The position numbers and the translations under genes were made by a program. Source: an uncultured Lachnospiraceae bacterium (GTDB lineage: Bacteria; Bacillota; Clostridia; Lachnospirales; Lachnospiraceae). Taken from it: a stretch of DNA of 35,481 nt. Within the stretch, counting starts at the first letter, position 1, and every line of letters starts with the position of its first letter. Positions 7,613 to 16,106 of the stretch are shown one piece after another. Where the stretch lies: NCBI GenBank assembly GCA_902779575.1, contig CACZBW010000026.1, positions 1 through 35,481 on the forward strand, in the 5' to 3' direction. The notes beneath the pieces were generated by a model, which was given only the letters and a program-made list of their open reading frames with translations, had not been told where the DNA came from and made no database searches.

Positions 7613-8608
7613 TCAGGCCTGCGCCTGAACCGCGGTGATGGAAACCGTATTTACGATATCCTCGACTGAACACCCGCGTGAGAGGTCATTACAGGGTTTT
7701 GCCAGCCCCTGCAGTACGGCGAATGCTTCTGCCCCGGCAAGTCTCTGCACCAGCTTATAGCCGATATTCCCGGCCTGCAGGTCCGGGAAGATCAGTACGT
7801 TAGCGGCGCCTGCAACCGGACTGTCTTTGGCCTTCAGGGCCGCGACTTCGGGTGCCAGTGCTGCATCAAGCTGAAGCTCCCCGTCCAGAAGAAGATCCGG
7901 AGCGAGAGAGTGAGCGATTTCCGCAGCCTGCCTGACCTTGGTCACCAGCTCGTGCGAGGCGCTTCCTTTCGTAGAGAAGGACAGAAGGGCAACTTTCGGG
8001 ACTTCAATCCCGCAGAGAGTGTGAGCGGTGTCGGCGGCGGACACTGCAATGTGCGCCAGCTCCTCGGCAGTCGGGCAGGGGACGACGACACAGTCGGAGA
8101 AGATCAGAAGGCCGTTCTGGCCGACATCCTTCTTCGGACATTCTACCAGGAAGCTCGAAGAAACCAGTTTGGTCCCTGCTTTTGTTTTAATAATCTGCAG
8201 AGCGGGGCGCAGCATGTCGCCGGTCGTATGTGCGGCGCCGGAAACAAGACCGTCCGCATCGCCGCATTTTACCATCAGGACAGCATAGTACATGGGATCC
8301 GCGGTAAGAGTACCGGCATTTTCCAAGGTCATCCCCTTGCCACGGCGCAGCTCATACAGCAGCTGAGTATAGCGCGGAAAGTCCGGGCTGTCCGGCGGAT
8401 TGATAATCGTGATCTCTCTCAGATCCATGCCGCAGGTGCGGGCGGTGGAAAGGATTTTTTCGGGATCTCCAAGCAGGATCGGAAATGCAAGTTCCTCATC
8501 CCGCAGCTTTGCGGCTGCCCGGATGGTGCGGGGCTCATCGCCTTCCGGAAGCACGATCCGCTTTATGGAAGCGTGCGCCTTCTTTTTGATCTCATCTATG
8601 ATACTCAT
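7613..8608 (-). CDS. pta: Phosphate acetyltransferase (Pta-type phosphotransacylase)
   Basis: This enzyme swaps CoA for phosphate on an acyl group (acetyl-CoA + Pi to acetyl phosphate + CoA) in the cytoplasm. The 331-residue length matches single-domain Pta. Family hallmarks include RIVLPEGDEPR at the N-terminus, DGLVSGAAHTTGDMLRPALQIIK near residue 118, SFSTKGSA near 213, and AANVLIFPDLQAGNIGYKLVQRL near 263. It resembles Pta rather than the shorter phosphotransbutyrylase. It lies 20 bp downstream of butyrate kinase in the same operon, which raises the question of whether it also accepts propionyl- or butyryl-CoA. The GGAAGG site fixes the start. Confidence 0.9.
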   Translation of the reverse strand: MSIIDEIKKKAHASIKRIVLPEGDEPRTIRAAAKLRDEELAFPILLGDPEKILSTARTCGMDLREITIINPPDSPDFPRYTQLLYELRRGKGMTLENAGTLTADPMYYAVLMVKCGDADGLVSGAAHTTGDMLRPALQIIKTKAGTKLVSSSFLVECPKKDVGQNGLLIFSDCVVVPCPTAEELAHIAVSAADTAHTLCGIEVPKVALLSFSTKGSASHELVTKVRQAAEIAHSLAPDLLLDGELQLDAALAPEVAALKAKDSPVAGAANVLIFPDLQAGNIGYKLVQRLAGAEAFAVLQGLAKPCNDLSRGCSVEDIVNTVSITAVQAQA

Positions 8609-8628
8609 GTTCTTTCCTTCCCTGCTGA

Positions 8629-9753
8629 TTAATCGAAAGTAATCCCCGGAAAACCGTTCCAGATGGGTTTTCCGGTATAGGCGCGCGCTTCAGCCTGGCC
8701 GCGCAGGACCTTCAGAGCAGAGAGGGCCAGGGCTTTCTGTTCCATCTCTCCGGGATAGATCGAAATCGGAGCGATCCAGCCGCAGTGCATCCGGATCCCT
8801 TCGGCGACATCCGCAAAGCGCAGGAGACCTCCGGTCAGGAGGATGGCGTCCACTTTTCCGCACAGGACCGCGCTCATCTCGCCGATCATTTTGCTGACCT
8901 GATAGATCATTGTATTCCAGACCAGGCTGGCCTTGGGGTCACCCTTGGCGACGTGGTCGTGGATGATATCAGAATTCGAGGTTCCGAAGAGGCTGACAAA
9001 GCCGCCGGAACGCGCGCACATCAGCCGGACTTCGTCCGCGGAATGCTGATCAATGTAATCCAGAAGAGCCAGGACCGGTACGCTGCCGATCCGGGTCGGG
9101 GTAAATGCGCCTTCCCCGTCCGCTCCCATATTCCCGTCGATCATCCGCCCGTGATCATGGGCGCTCACCGTGATGCCGCCATCGATATGGGCAACAATAA
9201 AATTATAATCTTCATAGCGGCCGCCCAGCGTATCCGCATGGTATTCCGCGACCGCCTTCTGGTTCAGAACATGCGAGTGGGAAGCGCGGTATACGCCTTT
9301 GATACCGGTCAGCCTTGCATAGTCACAGTATTCATCCACATTCGTCGGATTGAGCGTATAGGCCGGTTTTCCGAACTGCTGCGCGAATTTCCAGGCAAGC
9401 ATGACGCCGAGCTTGGCAGGGTGGTCACTGCCTCCTACGGCAGCCTTTGTATCATCGTAAAGCTGCTGGTCGATCGCGATCACGCCGCCCTTCTGTGAAT
9501 ATGCGCTTCCGCCGCGCCCCACAAAAGCGTCAATTGTATGCGGCTGGATCTGTTCATCCTTCAGCACCTTCATAACAATTTCATAGCGGAACGGAAGCTG
9601 GTCATTCACCTGCGGATAACGCAGCAGAACCGGGGCATCATGAAAAATACTCTTCTCAAAGAGTTCTTTCTCATCATCGAAGATGCTCACTTTGGTAGAA
9701 GTGGAACCCGGATTGATTACCAGAAGCCTGTAAGTATTCTTATTCTCAGACAT
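8629..9753 (-). CDS. buk: Butyrate kinase
   Basis: This acyl kinase makes ATP from butyryl phosphate (or a related short-chain acyl phosphate) in the last step of acid formation. The 374-residue protein shows the ASKHA fold motifs: VINPGSTSTKVSIF (12-25), GRGGSAYSQKGG, AHIDGGITVSAHDHGR followed by MGADGEGAFTPTRIGSVP, and LLTGGLLRFADV near the C-terminus. These match Buk better than acetate kinase. It is slightly longer than common Buk proteins (about 355 residues). It is the first gene of a two-gene operon with pta and is divergent from the LacI-type regulator, sharing a 260-bp control region. Confidence 0.92.
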   Translation of the reverse strand: MSENKNTYRLLVINPGSTSTKVSIFDDEKELFEKSIFHDAPVLLRYPQVNDQLPFRYEIVMKVLKDEQIQPHTIDAFVGRGGSAYSQKGGVIAIDQQLYDDTKAAVGGSDHPAKLGVMLAWKFAQQFGKPAYTLNPTNVDEYCDYARLTGIKGVYRASHSHVLNQKAVAEYHADTLGGRYEDYNFIVAHIDGGITVSAHDHGRMIDGNMGADGEGAFTPTRIGSVPVLALLDYIDQHSADEVRLMCARSGGFVSLFGTSNSDIIHDHVAKGDPKASLVWNTMIYQVSKMIGEMSAVLCGKVDAILLTGGLLRFADVAEGIRMHCGWIAPISIYPGEMEQKALALSALKVLRGQAEARAYTGKPIWNGFPGITFD

Positions 9754-9799
9754 AACGATTTCCTTCTGTTTCTGAATTGAAGCTGTTCTGACTGAAATA

Positions 9800-9827
9800 A
9801 ATATAAATCCAATTCAGAGAAAGTCAA
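9800..9827 (-). promoter_or_regulatory. Predicted promoter of buk-pta
   Basis: On the minus strand a TTGACT -35 (9822-9827) and a TATATT -10 (9800-9805) lie 16 bp apart. The buk start is about 47 bp further on. A short inverted repeat (CTCCT...AGGAG, 9837-9852) is just upstream. Confidence 0.55.
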
Positions 9828-9883
9828 TAAGATTTGCTCCTGCATGGAGGAGAATATTAATTCGTGATTTTTAGAAAAAGTAA

Positions 9884-9912
9884 TTGACAAAGCGCATGAG
9901 CTGATCAATAAT
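9884..9912 (+). promoter_or_regulatory. Predicted promoter of the LacI-family regulator gene
   Basis: TTGACA (9884-9889) and AATAAT (9907-9912) are separated by 17 bp, close to the sigma-A consensus. The expected transcription start falls at the left edge of the 9919-9938 palindrome. Confidence 0.7.
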
Positions 9913-9918
9913 GTGAAC

Positions 9919-9938
9919 AAAGCGAAACGTTTCGCTTT
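9919..9938. promoter_or_regulatory. 20-bp perfect palindrome, likely LacI-family operator
   Basis: AAAGCGAAACGTTTCGCTTT is fully self-complementary with a central CG, the hallmark of LacI/GalR-family operators. It lies six bases past the -10 element of the regulator's own promoter, where a bound repressor would block transcription. The natural reading is autorepression by the gene at 10014. Confidence 0.75.
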
Positions 9939-10013
9939 TGCGGCTTTTGTTGAAAATAGAATAGGCAGACTGTTTCTCTGACTACGCTTGACATCATGGT
10001 AAGGAGGGCTGCT

Positions 10014-11060
10014 TTGGCTGCCACAATCAAGGACATAAAAGAATTAACGGGTTTATCGCTTGCGACGATATCCAAATATCTGAACGGCGGCAATCTGCGC
10101 CCGGAAAACAGAGCGAAGATAGAGAAAGCAATCAGCGAACTGCATTATGAAGTAAATGAGATGGCAAGGGGGCTTGTGACCAGCAGGAGCAAAGTGATCG
10201 GCGTGGTGGTATTTGATATCGCAAACGTTTTCACCTGTACGCTGCTCAAGTATCTTGGGGAAAATTTCCGCAGAGCCGGATACGCCCCGATGATCTGCGA
10301 CTCTCAGAATGACCCGGAGCTTGAAACGGAGAATGTGCGTTTCCTGCTCAGCAAAAAAGTTGACGGGATGATTGTGATTCCGGCGGGTCAGACGGCCGCT
10401 TTCCTGCAACCTGCGCGGAACGCCGGAATCCCGCTTGTTCTGATGGACCGCTCCCTGAAAGGTTCCGGGATCGACTGTGTAAAGGTTAACAACACGGCAT
10501 CCAGTTATCAGGCGGTTGAAAAGCTGTATGATTACGGCCACCGCAGAATCGCCATCATTGGTTCCGATCTGGAGATCACAGGTAAGGAACGTCTGGACGG
10601 ATATCTGAAACTGCTGGAAGAGAAAAAGATCAGCGTTCCGCCGCAGTACATAAAGCTTGGGCATCACAGCATCGAGCATGGCTATAAAAGCATGCAGGAG
10701 CTGCTGAAGCTGGAAGAGCCCCCGACAGCGGTTTTCATGGGCAATTTTGAGATTATTCTCGGCGCGGTGATGGCGCTGAATGAATCTCCGTTCGAGTGTC
10801 CGTCGGATGTTTCTCTGATCGGTTTCGACGATCTGATCATCTCGAACCTCTCCAATCCCCGGCTTACGCTGGTGGTACAGCCGCTGAGAGAACTGGCGGA
10901 CAGCGCGGCGGAGCTTCTTCTAAAGAAGCTGGAAAAAGGGGAGAGCCAGGACAATGGAAAAAATGGCTTTTCCGGGGAAGAGTCTTCTGCGGAACTGCCG
11001 GAGGGAGAACGGATTCTGCCTGCCCGGATTGTGGAAGGGGAGTCCATTGCAAGAGTATAG
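10014..11060 (+). CDS. LacI/GalR-family transcriptional regulator
   Basis: This sugar-responsive DNA-binding repressor probably controls the fucose locus and its own gene. The N-terminal helix-turn-helix reads TIKDIKELTGLSLATISKYL, and the hinge is NEMARGL. It is followed by a periplasmic-binding-protein-like effector domain (SKVIGVVVFDIANVFTCTLL, VDGMIVIPAG, and a C-terminal PSDVSLIGFDD typical of the family). The start is taken as TTG at 10014, because AAGGAGG (10001-10007) lies six bases before it. The in-frame ATG at 9996 precedes that site and would place it inside the gene. The TTG start gives 348 residues beginning MAATIKDI, as expected. The last 30 residues or so are a variable Gly/Ser/Glu-rich tail. 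Confidence 0.9.
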   Translation: MAATIKDIKELTGLSLATISKYLNGGNLRPENRAKIEKAISELHYEVNEMARGLVTSRSKVIGVVVFDIANVFTCTLLKYLGENFRRAGYAPMICDSQNDPELETENVRFLLSKKVDGMIVIPAGQTAAFLQPARNAGIPLVLMDRSLKGSGIDCVKVNNTASSYQAVEKLYDYGHRRIAIIGSDLEITGKERLDGYLKLLEEKKISVPPQYIKLGHHSIEHGYKSMQELLKLEEPPTAVFMGNFEIILGAVMALNESPFECPSDVSLIGFDDLIISNLSNPRLTLVVQPLRELADSAAELLLKKLEKGESQDNGKNGFSGEESSAELPEGERILPARIVEGESIARV

Positions 11061-11217
11061 AACGGAGTTTGCCGGCCGGGAACTGAGAAGAGATTTCATT
11101 TTCAGAATTGTTAAGGTATGACAGGCGGCAGGATGAGCGGAATTTAACGAGAGCCGAACATGGATGACAGGCTGAAATCTGATACGAAATGTCTGAAGAT
11201 ATAAAGGAGGATGCATA

Positions 11218-12222
11218 ATGACAGATCCGAAAACAGTACCGGTGATGCAGCTGGGCGACGGAGGCACAATCCCCTGCCTGGGGATGGGGACCTTTGGCTC
11301 TGACAGAGTCAGTCCCGATGAAGTGGCGGAGGCGGTAGCGGGCGGGATCCGGGCCGGATACAGGCTGTTCGACTGCGCTGCCTGTTACGGTAATGAAGAA
11401 CAGATCGGAAAGGTATTCCGCGCAGCTTTTGATGAAGGCATAGTGAAGCGGGAAGATCTTTTCATTATGACGAAAGTATGGAATGACATGCACCGGGATG
11501 TGGAGAAGTCCTGCCTGAAGAGCATAGCGGATCTTAACTGCGATTATCTGGATATGCTCTTTATCCACTGGCCCTTCCCGAATTATCATGCTCCGTTCTG
11601 TGATGTGAATTCAAGAAATCCGGATTCCAGGCCGTTTTCGGCCGCGGAATTCCTGGATACCTACCGTCAGATCGAGGCGCTGGTTGACAAAGGACTTGTC
11701 CGTCATATCGGAATTTCCAACATGACGATCCCGAAACTGAATGCTGTTCTGGATCAGCTGCGCATCAGGCCGGCCGCCTGCGAGTCGGAGATGCATCCCT
11801 GCTTCCAGCAGCAGGATCTGCTTGAATACCTGAATGCGCACAGCATCCTCCCGATCGGTTATATGCCGCTGGGTTCACCGAGGCGCCCGGAGCGTGATAT
11901 TGAGCCGGATGACATTGCGGATATGCAGATGCCCGAATTACAGGAGATTGCCCGGGCACACGGGGTACATCCCGCGATTATCTGCCTGAAATGGGCGCTG
12001 GGCCGCGGCGTACTGCCGATTCCTTTCTCCATTCACAATTATGAGGCGAATCTGCAGGCTGCCGTCACGGAAAAGCTGACGGATGAGGAGATGGCAGTGA
12101 TCGCGACGCTGGAGCGGGGCAACCGGCTGGTGAAAGGACAGGTCTTCCTGTGGGAAGGCGCCAGAGACTGGCATGACCTGTGGGATGAGGACGGCGTAAT
12201 TGTGGACTGTACAGACTGCTGA
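11218..12222 (+). CDS. Aldo/keto reductase
   Basis: This NAD(P)H-dependent oxidoreductase has the AKR barrel fold. The catalytic tetrad can be read: Asp52 and Tyr57 (FDCAACYGNEEQIG), Lys86 (IMTKVWND) and His117 (LFIHWPFP). GISNM near residue 164 and GYMPLGSP follow the family pattern. At 334 residues it is a little longer than usual because of a C-terminal extension rich in Trp and Asp. A good AAGGAGG site precedes the ATG. As it lies at the head of the fucose cluster, reduction of L-lactaldehyde to 1,2-propanediol is an attractive role, since no FucO is present. Action on the sugar itself is also possible. Substrate is not deducible from sequence. Confidence 0.85.
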   Translation: MTDPKTVPVMQLGDGGTIPCLGMGTFGSDRVSPDEVAEAVAGGIRAGYRLFDCAACYGNEEQIGKVFRAAFDEGIVKREDLFIMTKVWNDMHRDVEKSCLKSIADLNCDYLDMLFIHWPFPNYHAPFCDVNSRNPDSRPFSAAEFLDTYRQIEALVDKGLVRHIGISNMTIPKLNAVLDQLRIRPAACESEMHPCFQQQDLLEYLNAHSILPIGYMPLGSPRRPERDIEPDDIADMQMPELQEIARAHGVHPAIICLKWALGRGVLPIPFSIHNYEANLQAAVTEKLTDEEMAVIATLERGNRLVKGQVFLWEGARDWHDLWDEDGVIVDCTDC

Positions 12223-12399
12223 ATATTCTGGCAGCGAAGTCATCGTCAGAGCAGAGGCTGACAGCTGTTTCTCCGTCAGCTGCCTGATCACGGTACTTGC
12301 TAATAACCCTAGAAAATGCTCCCGCAATAGGGGAGAAAAAAGAGATAAAAAGAGAGAATCAGGAACCACTTAATATATGAATGAAAGAAGGAGGACAAT

Positions 12400-13479
12400 A
12401 TGGCGGATTTCAAGAAAATTATCCCGAAGAGCATGATCGGAGCTACGCTTCCGGGAAACAGCACCGTGGAAATGAAGGAATTTGAGGTGCCGACGCCGGG
12501 CTTCGGCCAGGTGCTTGTACAGACGAAGGCAAGTACGATCTGCGGTTCCGATATCCGTGCGATCTACAGAGAGCATACCGGAAAAGGCGCGGAAGGTTAT
12601 ATCCCCGGCATGGTTGCCGGCCACGAGCCCTGCGGCGTGATCGTACAGGAAGGTCCGGGCCTGAAGGAATTCAAGACAGGCGACCGTGTCATCGTCTACC
12701 ACATCTCCGGCTGCGGCGTCTGCTACAACTGCCGTATGGGCTACATGATCGCGTGCTCCAATCCGAAATTCAGACAGGCTTACGGCTGGCAGCGAAACGG
12801 CGGCATGGCTCCCTACATTCTTTGCGATGAGAAGGATCTGATCCATCTGCCGGACGAGCTGACCTACAAGGACGGCGCCCAGGTTGCCTGCGGCTTCGGT
12901 ACGGTATATGAAGCTCTGGAGAAAATCGGCGTGAGCGGCAATGACGCCGTACTCGTGACCGGTCTCGGCCCGGTCGGCCTTGCGACTCTGATGCTGGCGA
13001 AAGCGATGGGCGCCGACAAGCTGATCGGCGTTGAGATGAATGACTACCGGATCGATCTGGCAAAGAAGCTTGGCCTGGTCGATTATGTGTTCAAACCGAG
13101 TGATCACACCGTACAGGATATTCTCGACGTGACGGGAGGAAAGGGCGTTGAGCGCGCCATCGACTGTTCCGCAAGCGATCCGGGACGCCAGACCTGCGTA
13201 AGAGCTTCCAAAGAGTGGGCGAAGATTGCCCTTGTAGGTGAAGGAAATACCATGACCCTCAATCCGAGCCCGGATATGATGCATTCCCAGAAGACGATCT
13301 ACGGTTCCTGGGTGACATCCACTTGGAAGATGATGGATCTGGTGGACAAGCTGGTCCGCTGGGGTATCCATCCCGGCGACCTGATCACTGATGAGTTCCC
13401 GATCGAAAAAGCAGATGAAGCGTACGCCCTGATGGCCAGCGGCAAATGCGGAAAAGTGGCGGTGGTATATCCGGACTGA
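12400..13479 (+). CDS. Zinc-dependent alcohol/polyol dehydrogenase (MDR family)
   Basis: This cytoplasmic NAD(P)-linked dehydrogenase has 359 residues. Catalytic zinc ligands are Cys48 (TICGSD), His75 and Glu76 (AGHEPCG). The structural zinc site is complete at Cys105, Cys108, Cys111 and Cys119. The Rossmann loop reads VTGLGPVGLA (186-195). The family includes sorbitol, threonine and sugar dehydrogenases, so a sugar or polyol is a likely substrate. It lies between the aldo/keto reductase and the ABC importer, 177 bp after the former, with an AGGAGG site. It may oxidise fucose or a fucose-derived alcohol or aldehyde, but this rests on context only. Confidence 0.87.
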   Translation: MADFKKIIPKSMIGATLPGNSTVEMKEFEVPTPGFGQVLVQTKASTICGSDIRAIYREHTGKGAEGYIPGMVAGHEPCGVIVQEGPGLKEFKTGDRVIVYHISGCGVCYNCRMGYMIACSNPKFRQAYGWQRNGGMAPYILCDEKDLIHLPDELTYKDGAQVACGFGTVYEALEKIGVSGNDAVLVTGLGPVGLATLMLAKAMGADKLIGVEMNDYRIDLAKKLGLVDYVFKPSDHTVQDILDVTGGKGVERAIDCSASDPGRQTCVRASKEWAKIALVGEGNTMTLNPSPDMMHSQKTIYGSWVTSTWKMMDLVDKLVRWGIHPGDLITDEFPIEKADEAYALMASGKCGKVAVVYPD

Positions 13480-13599
13480 GAGAGAACTGGAATTTTAACA
13501 GATTCGATTCTGGCGGCAGACGCCGGAATTCAATTCTGAGGCCGGACATTTCCGGACGCGGCCCGGGAACACAGCAGCAGCTAACAGGAGGGATGTCAG

Positions 13600-14577
13600 T
13601 TGGAAAAGATCAAGAACAATCCGATCGTTAAAAAACTGGGATTTAACCGGATTATCCTATTTTTGATTCTGCTTTTAATGTATGGGGCTTTTTCTGTTAT
13701 CATTCCCGGTTTCGCGAGCATGGCCCGGATTATGAGCATCCTGAACTATGTTTATTTCCTCGGCTTCCTCGCGCTGGGCGTTACATTTGTGATTGCAACA
13801 GGGGGAATAGACTTTTCCATCGGGCCGGTGATGTTCTGCTGCGCTCTGATGTCCGGCTACTCCCTCAATACCTTCGGCGTGCCCGTTGTCGTGGCGCTTC
13901 TGATGAGCATCGTGATCGGCATGCTTTTCGGGTGCTTTAACGGTTACCTCGTCGCCTTTGTCGGCGTCCCGCCCTTTATTGTATCCATGGCGACCATGAA
14001 TATCGCCAAAGGGCTTGGATCTGTGTTTACCAAGACACAGTCCGTCAGCTGGCCCCAGAGCAATGATCCTTCGGGAAACGGCTGGTTCCGGAACCTCGTC
14101 AAGGTAGATGGAATTCCGGTTGGACTGATCATATTCGGCATTGCCATTGTTATTCTGTTCATCGTCATGAATAACACCAGAGCCGGGCGATATATTCTCT
14201 GCCTGGGCAGCAATAAGGAAGCAGTCCGCCTTTCGGGCGTCAATGTACGTAAATGGCAGATGCTGGCCTATGTGATCTGCGGAACCATGGCGGGAATTGC
14301 GGCGATCTTCTTTGTCAGCGCTTATACAACCGTTCAGCCGGGACTTGGCGATACCTACAACAACGAGGCAATTGCGTCCTGCGTTATGGGAGGAACCTCC
14401 ATGGGAGGCGGACTTGCGTCCATCGGCGGTACCGTAATCGGCGTGTTTGTCATCTCTCTTCTGCAGGAGGGGATCATGGCCATGCGCATGACGAAGGAAG
14501 TGCAGATGATCATTACCGGACTGATCGTCATTGTATTCGTCTATGCGGACGTTTCCGCGAGACGGCGCAGGAACTGA
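13600..14577 (+). CDS. Sugar ABC transporter permease (RbsC-like), first of two
   Basis: This is an integral membrane subunit of a CUT2-type monosaccharide importer. The 325-residue protein shows eight or more hydrophobic segments, the conserved loop ATGGIDFSIGPVMF, and the Gly-rich MGGTSMGGGLASIGGTVIG before the last helices. LGSNKEAVRLSGVNV is the typical cytoplasmic coupling region. It begins with TTG at 13600, seven bases after AGGAGGG. An ATG at 13593 is out of frame and soon stops. A 19-bp gap leads to the ATPase gene. Having two distinct permeases implies a heterodimeric channel rather than the RbsC homodimer. Confidence 0.92.
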   Translation: MEKIKNNPIVKKLGFNRIILFLILLLMYGAFSVIIPGFASMARIMSILNYVYFLGFLALGVTFVIATGGIDFSIGPVMFCCALMSGYSLNTFGVPVVVALLMSIVIGMLFGCFNGYLVAFVGVPPFIVSMATMNIAKGLGSVFTKTQSVSWPQSNDPSGNGWFRNLVKVDGIPVGLIIFGIAIVILFIVMNNTRAGRYILCLGSNKEAVRLSGVNVRKWQMLAYVICGTMAGIAAIFFVSAYTTVQPGLGDTYNNEAIASCVMGGTSMGGGLASIGGTVIGVFVISLLQEGIMAMRMTKEVQMIITGLIVIVFVYADVSARRRRN

Positions 14578-14596
14578 CAGAAAGGAGAAGGAGAAG

Positions 14597-16093
14597 ATGG
14601 GCGAAGTGATTTTAACAATGAGCGGCATCGACAAATCCTTCCCCGGTGTCCATGCGCTGGATCATGTGGATTTTGAACTCCGGCGGGGCGAGGTCCATGC
14701 GCTGATGGGTGAGAACGGCGCGGGAAAATCGACGCTTATGAAGGTGCTGACCGGGATCTACAGCAAGGATTCGGGCACCATCACTTTTGAAGGAAAAGAA
14801 GTAGAGTACCACAATACACATGATGCCCAGGAAGCGGGTATCGTCATCGTTCACCAGGAACTGAACATGGTGGGAGACCTGACCGTGGCGCAGAATATCT
14901 TTATCGGCCGCGAGTTCAGGAAAGGCTTCATGATCGATGACCGCAGGATGATTGAAGAGTCGAAAAAACTGTTTGACGAGCTGCACATCAATATCGATCC
15001 GAGAGCTAAGATGAGTGATCTGACAGTAGGCAAACAGCAGATGTGCGAGATCGCGAAGGCCATTTCCCACAAGGCGAAGGTGATCATCTTTGACGAGCCT
15101 TCCGCGGCGCTGACCGAGAAGGAAATCGACGACCTGTTCGCGATCATCCGGGATCTTCGCAGCCAGAACCTTGGAATCATTTACATCTCTCACCGCATGG
15201 ACGAGATCAAAGTCATCACGGACCGCGTGACTGTCATGCGGGACGGAACTTATGTGGGGACACTGATCACCGACGAATGCACCAAGGAAGATATCATCAA
15301 CATGATGGTGGGCCGCGTGATCTATGAAGAACCCAAGACACACAGCATGGTTCCGGCGGATGCGCCGGTGGTACTGAAGGTGGACCATCTCAACGCGGGA
15401 AAGATGGTGCAGGATGTGAGCTTTGAACTCCGGAAAGGAGAGATCCTGGGCTTTTCGGGACTGATGGGCGCCGGAAGGACGGAAACAGCCAGAGCTTTGT
15501 TCGGAGCGGATCCGAAGCAGAGCGGCGACATATATATTAATGGAGAAAAGGTGACGATCAATTCTCCGGAAGATGCGGTAAAACACGGTATCGGATATCT
15601 GTCTGAGGACCGCAAGCGTTACGGGATCGCCGTTCAGAAGACGATCACGGAAAATTCCACGCTGGCAACCCTGAAAGAGTATATGGCGGGCCTGTTTATC
15701 AATAAGAGCACGGAGAGAGCGGTCACCCTGCAGTATATCAAAGAGCTGGATACCAAGACGCCCGGCCCGGATCAGCTGGTCGTCAACCTCTCCGGCGGAA
15801 ATCAGCAGAAGGTGGTTATCGCGAAATGGCTGGTGCGCAACTGCGACATCCTGATCTTTGACGAACCGACCAGGGGTATCGACGTAGGAGCGAAAAATGA
15901 GATCTACAAACTGATGAACCGGCTTGCCGCAGAGGGGAAATCCATTATCATGATCTCCTCGGAAATGACGGAGATCCTCCGGATGAGCGACAGGATCATC
16001 GTCATGTGTGAAGGGAAAAAGACAGGCGAGATCCCCATTGAGGAAGCCACACAGGAAGCAATTATGGACAAGGCGACGCGTGATATCAGATGA
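14597..16093 (+). CDS. Sugar ABC transporter ATP-binding protein (RbsA/MglA-like)
   Basis: This is a tandem two-domain ATPase that powers monosaccharide import. In 498 residues the first domain has Walker A GENGAGKST (38-46), the signature LTVGKQQ and Walker B VIIFDEPSAAL. The second has the degenerate Walker A typical of MglA/RbsA (GLMGAGRTETARALFG) but an intact LSGGNQQKVVIAKWL and LIFDEPTRGIDVG. The start is the ATG at 14597, behind AAGGAGAAGGAG; the frame's earlier ATG at 14531 lies inside the preceding gene. It sits between its two permease partners, 19 bp after the first and 13 bp before the second. Confidence 0.95.
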   Translation: MGEVILTMSGIDKSFPGVHALDHVDFELRRGEVHALMGENGAGKSTLMKVLTGIYSKDSGTITFEGKEVEYHNTHDAQEAGIVIVHQELNMVGDLTVAQNIFIGREFRKGFMIDDRRMIEESKKLFDELHINIDPRAKMSDLTVGKQQMCEIAKAISHKAKVIIFDEPSAALTEKEIDDLFAIIRDLRSQNLGIIYISHRMDEIKVITDRVTVMRDGTYVGTLITDECTKEDIINMMVGRVIYEEPKTHSMVPADAPVVLKVDHLNAGKMVQDVSFELRKGEILGFSGLMGAGRTETARALFGADPKQSGDIYINGEKVTINSPEDAVKHGIGYLSEDRKRYGIAVQKTITENSTLATLKEYMAGLFINKSTERAVTLQYIKELDTKTPGPDQLVVNLSGGNQQKVVIAKWLVRNCDILIFDEPTRGIDVGAKNEIYKLMNRLAAEGKSIIMISSEMTEILRMSDRIIVMCEGKKTGEIPIEEATQEAIMDKATRDIR

Positions 16094-16106
16094 GGGAGGA
16101 GAGAAA

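Noticed and set aside
12257-12320. Short inverted repeats between the aldo/keto reductase and dehydrogenase genes (GCTGAC...GTCAGC and CTCCC...GGGAG)
   Set aside because: The arms are only five or six bases and have no T-run on the plus strand. They were too weak to call as a terminator or operator.
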